Shown piece after piece: positions 1 through 9,422 of a stretch of DNA of 64,000 bases (position 1 is the first letter of the stretch; every line of letters starts with the position of its first letter). The DNA lies in the NCBI RefSeq assembly GCF_001632285.1, contig NZ_LWAH01000011.1, positions 13,883 through 77,882 of the forward strand. The letters are read 5' to 3'. Under the pieces are notes generated by a model, which saw only the letters and a list, made by a program, of their open reading frames with translations, did not search any database and was not told where the DNA came from. Source of the stretch: Moraxella catarrhalis. Lineage in GTDB: Bacteria > Pseudomonadota > Gammaproteobacteria > Pseudomonadales > Moraxellaceae. The translations under genes were made by a program, and so were the position numbers.

Positions 1-249
1 AAATTCGCTATTAAATATCTTTGAGAAATTCCCAAAACCAAACTCACCATACTCATTATAAAAAGCATTAAAAATAATTAGACCTAAGGGCAATAAAATA
101 AACATTACTACCAATACAACAAAGGGGAGCAGTGCTAAATACTCTCCAAGACCTTTCAGGGCATTGTCAGCAAATCCACTATTTGGGTACTTGACTAAGA
201 TCACATTTGTGGTTTGCTCAGACCTAGACCTAAAGAATTTGGCTATCAT
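1..249 (-). CDS. ABC transporter permease, N-terminal part (cut by window edge)
   Basis: The minus strand reads 83 codons from an ATG at 249 to the window edge without a stop. After a short polar N-terminus (MIAKFFRSRSEQ) there is a strongly hydrophobic segment at about residues 36-57 (LALLPFVVLVVMFILLPLGL), as in the first membrane helix of FbpB/ThiP-type binding-protein-dependent permeases. The ATG overlaps the stop codon of the upstream phosphatase-like gene (ATGA), which suggests translational coupling in one operon with the binding protein at 1131-2237. The substrate cannot be told from this fragment. Confidence 0.75.
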   Translation of the reverse strand, partial: MIAKFFRSRSEQTTNVILVKYPNSGFADNALKGLGEYLALLPFVVLVVMFILLPLGLIIFNAFYNEYGEFGFGNFSKIFNSEF

Positions 250-1061
250 TTTAATAAATTCCTACAAACCGTTTTATCATGCTCCACCTTAAGTAAAGCG
301 CAGATTGTTCCACAAATCTCAGTTTGTTGAATTGGCTCATCCATATTCTTATTGGTAAATCTATCACCGATAGTATAAAAAGGCACTTCTCTTTCTTCTA
401 TTAAATTGCCACCATGAGATAGATCATTGTTCATACCATGATCCGAGGTTACAATTATTTGATACCCATCATCCAACCAAAGATTAATATAATTTGATAA
501 AAGCATATCTGCTCTACGTGCGGCATTGCGATATTGCATACTATTTAGACCAAATCTATGTCCCGCATCATCTATATTCATAGAATGTACTAGTAAAAAA
601 TCTGGTCGGTAGATTTTGCGCAAATGGTCTGCATCGTCAAATAAATGGGAGTCTGGGTAAGCATCATCATAATAAAAATGGCCAAACTGGATAGGTAGAC
701 TTGAATCATTAGTATGTCTATCAAAAGCTGCTTGAAATGGACTGCGGTTATATAATTCACTAATCCAATAATAAGCGGCGGCGGCTGTCACTTTATTTGA
801 TTGAATGCAATAATTGAAAACACTTTTTTCTTTAGACAAACGATTGATTTGGTTGTGATAAATGCCGCTATCTGTTGGGCGCACACCTGTTAAAATACAC
901 TCATACAAGGGGCGCGACAAAGAGGGTAGTTCACACTGCAATTTATAAGCTTTGGCTTTGTGTTGTTCACACAAAGCCTGCAAAAAGCCCATACATGTTA
1001 AACCAACATCGGCATTTAACCCATCTAATACAACCAATATAACCTTATTAGTATTTTTCAT
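246..1061 (-). CDS. alkaline-phosphatase-superfamily phosphodiesterase/pyrophosphatase
   Basis: This 271-residue protein has the metal-site pattern of the alkaline phosphatase superfamily: VVLDGLN with Asp13, a likely nucleophile Ser49 in LPSLSRP, DDAGH near residue 165, and TSDHGMNNDLSHGG near residue 207 carrying Asp-His and a further His. This matches nucleotide-pyrophosphatase/phosphodiesterase-like enzymes (COG1524 type). No signal peptide is visible, so it is probably cytoplasmic. It lies between an ABC binding protein and an ABC permease, overlaps the permease start by four bases, and is therefore likely to process the imported compound. A phosphonate or phosphate-ester substrate is an inference from this context; the substrate is unknown. 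Confidence 0.8.
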   Translation of the reverse strand: MKNTNKVILVVLDGLNADVGLTCMGFLQALCEQHKAKAYKLQCELPSLSRPLYECILTGVRPTDSGIYHNQINRLSKEKSVFNYCIQSNKVTAAAAYYWISELYNRSPFQAAFDRHTNDSSLPIQFGHFYYDDAYPDSHLFDDADHLRKIYRPDFLLVHSMNIDDAGHRFGLNSMQYRNAARRADMLLSNYINLWLDDGYQIIVTSDHGMNNDLSHGGNLIEEREVPFYTIGDRFTNKNMDEPIQQTEICGTICALLKVEHDKTVCRNLLK

Positions 1062-1130
1062 TTTCTTAACTTTTTAACATATGCTGAATTAGGTGTTCAG
1101 ATAATAGTTTACCAGAACCAACGCCAGTAA

Positions 1131-2237
1131 TTATTGTTGATGTATAAGCACTCTCTCTTGCCACTGCTGAGGCAATTTTGCCGAACTCTCTTCCCACGCT
1201 TTAGCATCAGCAATAGGCCTGGCGTTAATATATTGGTTTTGAGGTAGCAGTCTTGATTGCACGTCTTCTGGAATTGTAAGATGGTCAATACGTACAGGGC
1301 GAGCATATCCACGAGCCAAATTTAATTGCCCCTTATCTGAGAGTATATACTCTCGCGTTAACATAGCAGCGTGAGGATTTTTGGCATACTTATTGATAAT
1401 GGTGGCATAGCCAGACTGTACAGACCCATCGCTAGGGATTACCACATCAAAGCGTTCGCGATTAATCTGGTCTCGATAATTCAAACCATTAAAGTCCCAT
1501 ACTACTGCAACTTCAATCTCGCCTTTTTCTAAATTTGCTACCGAGGGATCAGCCATGCCAAGACGTTTTTGTTTAGCTAAATCGGTAAAATAGTCTAAAG
1601 CGGGGGTTAAATCAGCTTCTGTACCACCAAGTGCGTAATTTGCTGCCAAAACACCATTAACTGCTTGGCTAGCAGTTGAAACATCGCCAATGGTTACTTT
1701 GTATTTAGATCTCTTTAACTCATCCCAACTGGTAGGAATTTTATTAACTTTTTGCTTATCTGCTATAAAAGCAATTGCCCCTGTATAACCTATTACCCAA
1801 TGACCATCTTTATCCTTTGCCCATTCAGGTATTTGATCCCAAGTGCTTGGCTTATAAGGTTGGGTTACTCCTTTATCAACTGCAACAGGGGCAAATGATG
1901 CTCCAACATCTCCAATGTCTGCGGTGGCATTTTCCTTTTCAGCTAGAAACTTTGCAATTTCTTGAGCTGAGCTCATATCTGTATCTTGGTGAGAAAGACC
2001 AAACTCGGTGTTAATATCATTCCAAGTTTCCTCCCAATTAGCCCATGTGTTTGGCATACCCACGCTGTTGACCCGACCCTCCGACTTGGCTTTTTCGATC
2101 AGCTCTTCTACAGAAAGCTGAGGCGTTGCGACTGCTTTATCATCTTGTTCGGCTGCATCTTTTGAGTTGGTACCACAGCTAGCGAGAAAGGGTATAGAGA
2201 ATAAAAAAAATAAAGGGATTGATTTGGAGAATTGCAT
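1131..2237 (-). CDS. ABC transporter periplasmic binding lipoprotein (AfuA/FbpA-like family)
   Basis: The 368-residue product starts with a lipoprotein signal ending in a lipobox (FLASC, Cys21), so it should be anchored to the outer face of the inner membrane. The mature part resembles family-1/6 extracellular solute-binding proteins of the COG1840 type, the group that contains ferric-ion, thiamine and 2-aminoethylphosphonate binders. AGGAT precedes the ATG at a suitable distance. It is the first gene of a minus-strand operon followed by a phosphatase-superfamily gene and a permease. That company argues against a plain ferric transporter and rather for a phosphorus-containing organic ligand; this is inference. 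Confidence 0.8.
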   Translation of the reverse strand: MQFSKSIPLFFLFSIPFLASCGTNSKDAAEQDDKAVATPQLSVEELIEKAKSEGRVNSVGMPNTWANWEETWNDINTEFGLSHQDTDMSSAQEIAKFLAEKENATADIGDVGASFAPVAVDKGVTQPYKPSTWDQIPEWAKDKDGHWVIGYTGAIAFIADKQKVNKIPTSWDELKRSKYKVTIGDVSTASQAVNGVLAANYALGGTEADLTPALDYFTDLAKQKRLGMADPSVANLEKGEIEVAVVWDFNGLNYRDQINRERFDVVIPSDGSVQSGYATIINKYAKNPHAAMLTREYILSDKGQLNLARGYARPVRIDHLTIPEDVQSRLLPQNQYINARPIADAKAWEESSAKLPQQWQERVLIHQQ

Positions 2238-2824
2238 ATAACTATCCTAGGTAAAGTCAATATTAAGACAATGAAAGAATAGTGTTTTCATATTAAATTT
2301 TAGTTACGCAATAATGACATTTATTTGAAAAATTTATACAGATTAATCATTGTATCAATCCTTCTAAAATTAGAAAAAGATAAGAATTCTAAATAAAAAT
2401 GTGCTGTTCAAAACAAAAAGGGCTTCCAAATTAGAAATAATCAATATTGCTAAAATAGTAGTTAGTTCATAAGAAAAGAGGATCATAAATTTTGCAAGCT
2501 TAAAAGCACAATAGATGGGAGTAAGCAGGCATAGTGAGATAGTTTTTGCATCTAATAGTAACATTTTAAAGACAAATATTGATATTTTTAATTAATATTT
2601 CATTAACTTAAAAATAACATCTTTGGCAATAAAAGATGTTATTTTTATAGATCTTTGGCTGATTAAAAATAAGTCTATAATAAATCTCAACGTATATAAT
2701 TGGTGTTAATTTTTAACAATTTGGTATCCAATTTAGGCACACAGAAATTTGTATATACTCATATACTTATAAGTCGTCAAATGGTAATACAAGATGACAT
2801 TTTTCCAACCCCTTGATTTAAACA
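2238..2824. other. AT-rich intergenic stretch
   Basis: About 590 bases lie between the binding-protein gene and the tRNA-Gly terminator. They hold the operon promoter region close to 2240-2300 and one strong AT-rich hairpin (2612-2644). A 64-codon hydrophobic open frame (2370-2564, minus) has no ribosome-binding site and low-complexity composition, so I do not call it a gene. Confidence 0.5.
2612..2644. terminator. AT-rich hairpin, possible terminator
   Basis: AAATAACATCTTT at 2612-2624 pairs with AAAGATGTTATTT at 2632-2644 around a 7-base loop, followed by TTATAG on plus. No gene obviously ends here on plus. On minus it lies beyond the tRNA-Gly terminator. Confidence 0.35.
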
Positions 2825-2860
2825 ACAAAAAAGCCCAAATCTTTCGATTTGAGCTTTTTA
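2825..2860 (-). terminator. terminator of tRNA-Gly
   Basis: Directly downstream of the tRNA on the minus strand, AAGCTCAAATC and GATTTGGGCTT form an 11-bp stem with one mismatch around a GAAA loop, followed by a run of T. This is a standard Rho-independent terminator. Confidence 0.85.
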
Positions 2861-2865
2861 AAATT

Positions 2866-2941
<76 letters not shown>

Positions 2942-2968
2942 TGATCATCATTTGCTGTATGGATGTGT

Positions 2969-2996
2969 ATTATACACGAAAAATACATACCGTCAA
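2969..2996 (-). promoter_or_regulatory. sigma-70 promoter of tRNA-Gly
   Basis: On the minus strand TTGACG (2991-2996) and TATAAT (2969-2974) are separated by 16 bases, ending 28 bases before the tRNA 5' end. Confidence 0.85.
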
Positions 2997-3089
2997 GCCA
3001 TTTTTGCAAAAATTTTGCAATTATTTGTCAAAAACTGAAATCTTATGCCAACTTACTGATTTATAATAAAATTTTATCAATATGATCCA

Positions 3090-4580
3090 TCAAACGCTTG
3101 ATACCGTCAAACAAATACCCCATTTGGCAAACCAATGCGCTTCATCTTGAATATCAATGACGCACGCCTGATGTTCAGGTCGGTCGATTTTTACGGTCAC
3201 ATGCCAGTGATGATTATCAATGGTAAGTTTTAGCTGATGTTTGGATATCTCAAAACGCCCATGATTCGCAACGACAGATAAGCGTAATAAAAGCGCCAAA
3301 TAAACCAAGCTCTTGCCCCCATTTTTGATAATTCGGTCGCAATCATCCCCATTAATGGTACGGCGATGATAACGAACCAACAAAGACAGCTTTTCTTGAT
3401 CAGTACGAGAAAACCCCGCCATATCTGCATGCCTGAGTAAATAGCTTGAATGCTTATGATAGCTACTATGCCCAATGGCAAGCCCTACTTCGTGTAATAA
3501 AGCTGCACGCCTAAGCATGTATTCACCTTCTATCGCTAAGCCTAAGGGTTTATGAACCTGATTAAACAGCGAGCCTGCCGTCTTGGCGACACGCTTGGCT
3601 TGTTTTTTATCGACACCAAATCGATCAATCAGCATCCCCACCGAGTCATCACGCACATCATGAAAATCCATGCGTGATAACATGTCATACATCACGCCTT
3701 CTCTGAGCGCGCCATCACAGTACCTAAGCAGGCGAATCCCAAATACACGCATGATCGCAAGTAAGATCGCCACACCCGCAGGAAAGATGCCTTTGCGGTG
3801 CGACTTAACACCTGCCATATCGATGGCATCAATATGACCACAAGCAATCAAAGACGATTTTAATTGCTCTACGCCTGCCAAAGTAATCTCATCACCCAAC
3901 CCAAACCCTGCGATTGCTTGTTGGATGGTCTTAATCGTACCCGATGATCCTACAGCTTCCTCAAAACCAGTTTTTTTATAGTGGCTGCCATACTTAATGA
4001 TTTCTTTTTGGGCGACATAAATCGCCTTTTCAAAAGACAGTGCGTTGATGTTGCCATCTCCAAAAAACTGCTGAGTAAAACCTGCAACGCCCATTTGCGT
4101 GCTTTCGGTGAGTATGGGATTTAGATTTTTGCCGATAATCAGCTCTGTTGAGCCGCCACCAATATCAACCACAAACCTTTGCTGATGACTTGGGCAAGTG
4201 TGCGATACACCCAAATAAATCAGCCGTGCCTCTTCTCGTCCTGAGATAATCTCAATATGCACAGGTAAAATATCATTAGCACGCACGATAAATTCTTGGC
4301 TATTGACAGCACGCCTTAGTGTATTGGTCGCCACGACACGCAACCGAGAATTATTCACATCACCCAAACGCCCTGCAAATCGTGTCAAGCATTCAATACC
4401 ACGATCAATGACAGCCGATGATAAGTGATTGCATTCATCAAGTCCCATCGCCAATTGTACTTTTTCGCTCATCGAAGCGATGCGTCTGAGCTGATCGCCA
4501 TGGCGTTCAGCGATGGCCAAGTGGATACTATTTGAGCCGATATCGATAGCGGCTAATTTTTCGGTATCTGATAGGGGCAT
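3090..4580 (-). CDS. ppx: exopolyphosphatase (Ppx/GppA family)
   Basis: The 496-residue protein opens with the actin-fold phosphate-binding motif AAIDIGSNSIHLAIAE and has the second motif VVDIGGGSTELIIGK near residue 143. Both are hallmarks of the Ppx/GppA phosphatases that release phosphate from polyphosphate or hydrolyse pppGpp. The C-terminal third contains an HD-like segment (LLHEVGLAIGHSSYHKHS). Length is close to E. coli Ppx and GppA. It lies 12 bases behind phoR in the phosphate regulon, so a polyphosphate role is more likely than a stringent-response role. No clear ribosome-binding site precedes the ATG, so translation may depend on phoR. Confidence 0.88.
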   Translation of the reverse strand: MPLSDTEKLAAIDIGSNSIHLAIAERHGDQLRRIASMSEKVQLAMGLDECNHLSSAVIDRGIECLTRFAGRLGDVNNSRLRVVATNTLRRAVNSQEFIVRANDILPVHIEIISGREEARLIYLGVSHTCPSHQQRFVVDIGGGSTELIIGKNLNPILTESTQMGVAGFTQQFFGDGNINALSFEKAIYVAQKEIIKYGSHYKKTGFEEAVGSSGTIKTIQQAIAGFGLGDEITLAGVEQLKSSLIACGHIDAIDMAGVKSHRKGIFPAGVAILLAIMRVFGIRLLRYCDGALREGVMYDMLSRMDFHDVRDDSVGMLIDRFGVDKKQAKRVAKTAGSLFNQVHKPLGLAIEGEYMLRRAALLHEVGLAIGHSSYHKHSSYLLRHADMAGFSRTDQEKLSLLVRYHRRTINGDDCDRIIKNGGKSLVYLALLLRLSVVANHGRFEISKHQLKLTIDNHHWHVTVKIDRPEHQACVIDIQDEAHWFAKWGICLTVSSV

Positions 4581-4592
4581 CTATTATATCAC

Positions 4593-5642
4593 TTATGTTG
4601 ACAAGGTCTGTGTAGAGATGGTTTGAATTTTAGGGAAGATGATACGAAACATAGAACCGACGCCTTCTTCTGAGCTGATTTCTAGGCGGGCGTTATGCTT
4701 ATTTAGCACATGCTTAACAATGGCAAGTCCAAGCCCCGTCCCACCTGTCGCACGGCTACGCCCACTGTCTACCCGATAAAATCGCTCAGTCAGCCGCCCA
4801 AGATGCTCGCCACCAATCCCAATACCATTATCCGTCACCGACAGATGTACATCGCCATCATCTTCTTCATAGATGATATCAATCATGCCGCCTGACGGTG
4901 TATATTTGATGGCATTTAAAACCAAATTAATAATTGCACTGTACAAATAAGCCTCGATGCCCAAAATATTTTTATCAGTGTCCAGATGAATATCAATCAG
5001 ATGCCCAGCTTGATTGCTGGCAGACGCTTGATCAAACACCTGCATCAACAGGCGTGGCATGTTGACCTCAGCCATTGGCTTGGTTTCGTCACTTTCAAGG
5101 CGTGACAGCATAAGTAAATCATTGATTAAGTCATTCATGCGAATGGCTTGCTCGTGCATGAGTTTTAGTCCACGCATCCATGCAGGTTTAATATCATCAG
5201 TTAGTGTAAAATTTTCAAGATAACCCAAAATCACCGTCAAAGGCGTGCGTAATTCATGCGATACATTACCCACAAAGTCTGTCCGCATCTGCTCAAGCTG
5301 CTGCATGTGTGTATAATCTTTGATGATGACAGCACAGCGATTATCAACCAGTCGCATCAAGCTTAGATTTAGGACATTACCTATAATTGTAGGGTGATTT
5401 TGGTAAAACGAACTGGGCAAGCTTTGGTCTTGATAAATATCATAAAGCTTTTTAAATACGCTATTTTTAAATATCATACTTGGCAAGATAGGAGCATGCG
5501 TATCATTAGAGGTGATGGCAAGTAAGCTTTTGGCGGCAGGATTGATGTACTCAATTATCAAGCGACTCATATCCATGACCACAATACCATCGGTCAAATT
5601 CTCTACCAATAAACCAAAATCGACCGCAGAGTATTTCATCAT
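4593..5642 (-). CDS. phoR: phosphate regulon sensor kinase PhoR, without membrane helices
   Basis: In this 349-residue histidine kinase, residues about 8-110 are a PAS domain (LLVENLTDGIVVMD, IEYINPAAKSLL). The dimerisation/phosphoacceptor helix has FVGNVSHELRTPL with His129. The ATP-binding domain has an N box (NLVLNAIKYTPSGG) and G boxes (DNGIGIG, GGTGLGLAIVKH). The ATG overlaps the phoB stop (ATGA), so there is no room for the two N-terminal transmembrane helices of E. coli-type PhoR, and none occur elsewhere in the protein. It should be cytoplasmic or recruited to the membrane by a partner. It acts on PhoB encoded just upstream. Confidence 0.92.
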   Translation of the reverse strand: MMKYSAVDFGLLVENLTDGIVVMDMSRLIIEYINPAAKSLLAITSNDTHAPILPSMIFKNSVFKKLYDIYQDQSLPSSFYQNHPTIIGNVLNLSLMRLVDNRCAVIIKDYTHMQQLEQMRTDFVGNVSHELRTPLTVILGYLENFTLTDDIKPAWMRGLKLMHEQAIRMNDLINDLLMLSRLESDETKPMAEVNMPRLLMQVFDQASASNQAGHLIDIHLDTDKNILGIEAYLYSAIINLVLNAIKYTPSGGMIDIIYEEDDGDVHLSVTDNGIGIGGEHLGRLTERFYRVDSGRSRATGGTGLGLAIVKHVLNKHNARLEISSEEGVGSMFRIIFPKIQTISTQTLST

Positions 5643-6331
5643 GATTTATCCGAAAACCGATAACCTGTACCACGTACTGTTTGAATCAGTGTATCTGCCC
5701 CATAAGGTGCCAGCAGCTTACGCAGACGGCGAATATGTACATCTATCGTACGCTCATCAATATAAACATTACCACCCCACACTGCATCTAGGATCTGAGC
5801 ACGTGTATAGGCTCGCTCTGAGTGCGTCACAAAAAAGCAAAGCAGACGGTATTCGGTAATACTCATAGTAATCTCAGTACCACCTGCCATAACTCTTTGA
5901 CTGGCTGTGTTGATGGATAAATTGCCCGCCTGCATCAGCTCTTTGCCCATGTCGATGCCTGTGCGACGAAGCACTGCCTTGACTCGGCTGATCAATTCTC
6001 GAGTACTAAAAGGCTTGGTAATATAATCATCAACACCAGCATCTAATCCATAAACTTTATTATCTTCTTCACCTTTAGCGGTGAGCATAATGATAGGAAT
6101 GTCAGCGGTTGCTGGGTTTTTCTTGAGTCTGCGCGCAAAATCAATCCCAGACTCTCCATGTGGCATCATCCAATCCAATAAAATCAAATCGGGTTTTTCG
6201 TCGACCACAGCCACATAAGCGCCTTGGGTGTCATAGGCTTGAACCACATCAAAATCTGATAAATCTAAAGTCCCTGCAATCAGCTCATTGATGGCAGGCT
6301 CATCTTCAACAACCAAGATTTTTGCATTCAT
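5639..6331 (-). CDS. phoB: phosphate regulon response regulator PhoB
   Basis: This OmpR/PhoB-family regulator has 230 residues. The receiver domain (residues 1-120) has the acidic pair Glu9-Asp10, phospho-acceptor Asp53 (LILLDWMMP), a conserved Thr (MLTAKGE) and Lys in TKPF. The C-terminal winged helix contains EYRLLCFFVTHSERAYTR and a DVHIRRLRKLL recognition helix. The start MNAKILVVEDE at 6331 is preceded by AGGGAG; an upstream in-frame Met gives a non-homologous extension and was rejected. The target sites are probably the Pho repeats in front of pstS (10650-10716). Confidence 0.95.
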   Translation of the reverse strand: MNAKILVVEDEPAINELIAGTLDLSDFDVVQAYDTQGAYVAVVDEKPDLILLDWMMPHGESGIDFARRLKKNPATADIPIIMLTAKGEEDNKVYGLDAGVDDYITKPFSTRELISRVKAVLRRTGIDMGKELMQAGNLSINTASQRVMAGGTEITMSITEYRLLCFFVTHSERAYTRAQILDAVWGGNVYIDERTIDVHIRRLRKLLAPYGADTLIQTVRGTGYRFSDKS

Positions 6332-6561
6332 AGATGACGAACTCCCTAAAACGGCTTTTGGGTAGATTGAATAAGGCTTTTGGGTAAGGGCTGAGTTAAA
6401 TTGTAACATAAATATTGTCCGATAACAGCCACAAATCATGGCTTAATTCGTTTAACAAACTTTAATTAATTCATAAAAGTAAGAAGACATCGATCAAAAT
6501 ACGACACCTTTGATCGCCCCACCAAAGCTTGGGCCCAAGACAGAGAATCTTGCTTGATCAA
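6332..6561. other. phoB promoter region and pstB 3' hairpin
   Basis: This 230-base gap separates pstB from phoB. GATCAAA and TTTGATC (6492-6515) can form a hairpin just after pstB on the minus strand. A TACAAT -10-like element at 6400-6405 (minus) could serve phoB. No convincing run of Pho repeats is visible here, unlike in front of pstS. Confidence 0.4.
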
Positions 6562-7401
6562 TCAGCCGTGACGACCAGCGATATAATCTGCCGTTGCTTG
6601 ATTTTGCGGATTGTTGAAGATTTGGCTAGTTTCGCCCATCTCAATCATATCGCCCAAATACATATAAGCGGTGAAGTCAGAGCAGCGAACCGCTTGCTGC
6701 ATGTTATGCGTTACGATTGCGATGGTATAGTCTTGTTTTAGATCATGGATCAGCTCTTCGATCGCACCTGTTGATATGGGGTCTAGTGCTGATGTCGGCT
6801 CATCAAGTAGCAACACTTCAGGGCGCGTCGCCACACTGCGAGCGATACATAGACGCTGCTGCTGACCGCCTGATAAAGATAGACCTGATTTTTTCAACTT
6901 GTCTTTTACTTCATTCCATAGGGCAGATTTTTGAAGTGCCCATTCAACGCGATCGTCAAGCTCAGATTTAGATAAATTTTCATATAACTTCACACCAAAC
7001 GCCACATTATCATAAATTGACATAGCAAATGGGGTTGGCTTTTGAAACACCATGCCAACGCGCGCGCGTAGCAAGTTAACATCGACGCGGCTGTCTAAGA
7101 TATTTTGGTTATCCAAGATAATCTCACCTGTTGCACGCATACCTGAGTACAGGTCATACATACGGTTTAGCGTGCGCAAAAGCGTTGATTTACCACAGCC
7201 TGATGGACCGATGAAGGCCGTAACTTTTTTATCCAAAATATCTAAATTGATATTTTTGAGCGCCTTATAATCACCATAATAAAAGTCAAGATTACGCACT
7301 TGTACTTTGGCGGCAGTTTGGCTTAGAGTTTTGTCATCAGTATTGCTATTAGTAAACGCTGTGTTCATGGTTGGATTTAGACTTTGGTTAAGTGTATTCA
7401 T
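6562..7401 (-). CDS. pstB: phosphate ABC transporter ATP-binding protein PstB
   Basis: The 279-residue ATPase has Walker [10 protein letters not shown] (residues 65-73), signature [14 protein letters not shown], Walker [14 protein letters not shown] and a switch His in [10 protein letters not shown]. Sequence and the C-terminal ADYIAGRHG are typical of PstB, which powers phosphate uptake through PstC-PstA. The N-terminal about 30 residues are a Ser/Thr/Asn-rich extension ahead of the ABC domain. AAGGAAAACTCAAC precedes the ATG. It is the last gene of pstSCAB; the phoU gene that often follows pstB elsewhere is not here. Confidence 0.97.
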   Translation of the reverse strand: MNTLNQSLNPTMNTAFTNSNTDDKTLSQTAAKVQVRNLDFYYGDYKALKNINLDILDKKVTAFIGPSGCGKSTLLRTLNRMYDLYSGMRATGEIILDNQNILDSRVDVNLLRARVGMVFQKPTPFAMSIYDNVAFGVKLYENLSKSELDDRVEWALQKSALWNEVKDKLKKSGLSLSGGQQQRLCIARSVATRPEVLLLDEPTSALDPISTGAIEELIHDLKQDYTIAIVTHNMQQAVRCSDFTAYMYLGDMIEMGETSQIFNNPQNQATADYIAGRHG

Positions 7402-7469
7402 GTTGAGTTTTCCTTATATTTGGCAATTGTTCAAACACTTTGGCTATGTTGGCTAAGATCAATTGACTC

Positions 7470-8342
7470 TTAATGCGCTTTGGACGATAAAGCACGAGCG
7501 ATGATGTTTAACAGTAATACCGCAAAAGTGATCAGTAGCGCCGCTGCCCATGCCAAAGCATGCCAGTTGTCATACGGACTCATCGCAAACTGATAGATGG
7601 TATTTGGTAAGTTTGCCATCGCTTGAGACATATCCGTGCTAAAGTATTGGTTATTTAGCGCGGTAAATAGTAACGGCGCAGTTTCGCCAGCAATACGAGC
7701 AAAAGCAAGCAGCACGCCTGTAATCACACCTGCTTTGGCGGATTTTAGGGTAATGTGGCTGACCAATTTATATTTTGGTGTGCCTAGTGCATAGCCTGCT
7801 TCGCGCAGGTTATTGGGCACAAGTAGCAGCATGCTTTCTGTGGTACGCACCACCACAGGAATCACAATCACCGCCAAGGCAACAACGCCCGCCCAGCCTG
7901 AGAATCCGCGACCTTGAACCATCAAAGCAAATACGAATAAACCAATCACGATAGAAGGTGCTGACAGCAAAATGTCATTCATAAAGCGCGTGGCACGACC
8001 AAGCCAGCCGCCTTGGTCAAATTCTGCTAAGTACACGCCCGTTAAAATCCCAATCGGTGTACCCACCGCAAGACCAGCAAAAGAAATCATGATTGAACCG
8101 ACAATGGCGTTACGCAGACCACCTTCGACCATCGGCGGTGGTGTATCCATACCAAACACTGGCATAGACATCAAGCCTTGGATACCTTGGGCAAATAATG
8201 TCACCAAAATCCAAGCTAACCAAAACAGACCAAAAGTCATCGCAACAACGGTCAATCCCATCGCAAAGCGGCTCACCGCACGGCGGCGATGATACTTTGG
8301 TATATGGATGCGATTGGCAAAATTTGCTTTTTCATTAATCAT
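7470..8342 (-). CDS. pstA: phosphate ABC transporter permease PstA
   Basis: The 290-residue inner-membrane permease has about six hydrophobic helices and the binding-protein-dependent transport motif (SAPSIVIGLFVFALMV ... EAGYALGTPKYKLVSHITL) that contacts PstB. The start was placed at the ATG at 8342, which is preceded by AAGGATAATACC. The longer frame begins with a TTG inside the pstC stop region and lacks support. It pairs with PstC to form the phosphate channel. Confidence 0.95.
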   Translation of the reverse strand: MINEKANFANRIHIPKYHRRRAVSRFAMGLTVVAMTFGLFWLAWILVTLFAQGIQGLMSMPVFGMDTPPPMVEGGLRNAIVGSIMISFAGLAVGTPIGILTGVYLAEFDQGGWLGRATRFMNDILLSAPSIVIGLFVFALMVQGRGFSGWAGVVALAVIVIPVVVRTTESMLLLVPNNLREAGYALGTPKYKLVSHITLKSAKAGVITGVLLAFARIAGETAPLLFTALNNQYFSTDMSQAMANLPNTIYQFAMSPYDNWHALAWAAALLITFAVLLLNIIARALSSKAH

Positions 8343-8352
8343 GGTATTATCC

Positions 8353-9315
8353 TTATTTTTCAACTCGCTTGTCGATCTTCATCAGCATAAGCTTAGAGGC
8401 TGATAATACAATAAAACTAATCACAAACAGAATCAAACCTAAGTGTAGCAGCGACGATAAGTGCATCTCGCTTGAGGCTTCAGCAAATTCGTTAGCCAAG
8501 GCTGAGGTGATCGATACCCCAGAAGTAAATAGGCTTGTATTGATATTAAAGGTGTTACCAATCAAGAAAGTCACCGCCATGGTCTCACCAAGCGCACGAC
8601 CCAAGCCCAAAATCAGACCACCGACCACACCCGCTTTGGTATAAGGCAGCACAACTTTGGTAACAACTTCCCAAGTAGTCGCACCCATGCCATACGCTGA
8701 CTCTTTTAGCAAATCAGGCACCACCAAAAACACATCGCGCATGGTCGCAGCGATGAATGGAATGATCATAATGGCAAGTACCAAACCTGCTGTGAAAAGA
8801 CCGATACCAATAGGCGCACCAACAAACATCTGACCGATGATCGGCAGTCCTGCCAAATGATTGATTAGCCATGGCTGCACGGTATCACCGAACCAAGGGG
8901 CAAAGACAAACAAACCCCACATACCATAGATAATCGATGGAATACCAGCCAGCAGCTCAATGGCGATACCCAATGGCTTTTTTAGGAAGTTTGGGCAAAG
9001 TTCTGTCAAAAAGACAGCAATACCAAAACTGACTGGCACGGCAATCACGACCGCGATAATGGAGGTAACGATTGTGCCATAAATTGGTGCCAACGCACCG
9101 AACTGACCAGCGACTGGATCCCAGTTACTGCTGGTATAAAAATTTAAACCAAATTCGCGAATACTCGGTATTGCACCAAAGACTAGTGACAGCATGATAC
9201 CGCCTAAAGTTAAAAGTACAAGCAGTGCAGACAGTTTGGTTGTCCAAACAAAAGCGCCATCAAGTCGCTTTTGGCGACTGAGTCTGGCGGCGAGTGCGGA
9301 ATTTTGGGTGGTCAT
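8353..9315 (-). CDS. pstC: phosphate ABC transporter permease PstC
   Basis: The 320-residue inner-membrane protein has a cytoplasmic N-terminus ([20 protein letters not shown]) and about six helices. Its permease motif is [20 protein letters not shown] with a downstream EAA loop ([23 protein letters not shown]). It is separated from pstS by about 107 bases containing a hairpin, and from pstA by 10 bases. Confidence 0.96.
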   Translation of the reverse strand: MTTQNSALAARLSRQKRLDGAFVWTTKLSALLVLLTLGGIMLSLVFGAIPSIREFGLNFYTSSNWDPVAGQFGALAPIYGTIVTSIIAVVIAVPVSFGIAVFLTELCPNFLKKPLGIAIELLAGIPSIIYGMWGLFVFAPWFGDTVQPWLINHLAGLPIIGQMFVGAPIGIGLFTAGLVLAIMIIPFIAATMRDVFLVVPDLLKESAYGMGATTWEVVTKVVLPYTKAGVVGGLILGLGRALGETMAVTFLIGNTFNINTSLFTSGVSITSALANEFAEASSEMHLSSLLHLGLILFVISFIVLSASKLMLMKIDKRVEK

Positions 9316-9353
9316 TTGGGAATTCCCCTGATTTTGCTAAATTGGCTGTATTT

Positions 9354-9388
9354 TAAGAAATAATGGGCTTGCCAATTCTGACAAGCCA
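9354..9388 (-). terminator. pstS-pstC intergenic hairpin (attenuator)
   Basis: On the minus strand GGCTTG (9382-9387) pairs with CAAGCC (9366-9371), extended by flanking pairs, and is followed by TTATTTCTT. It sits between pstS and pstC and could reduce read-through or protect the pstS message so that more binding protein than permease is made. That role is inferred. Confidence 0.6.
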
Positions 9389-9422
9389 CATTTCAAGAAG
9401 TCATCGCAGCTTATAGGGCAGC

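Noticed and set aside
2370..2564. 64-codon hydrophobic frame as a small membrane protein
   Set aside because: It has no ribosome-binding site and low-complexity AT-rich codons, as expected by chance in this composition.
6332..6439. 36-codon N-terminal extension of phoB
   Set aside because: It is not homologous to response regulators, and AGGGAG lies before the internal ATG at 6331.
8343..8363. Seven-codon N-terminal extension of pstA
   Set aside because: It starts with TTG inside the end of pstC, while an ATG with a good AAGGA follows.
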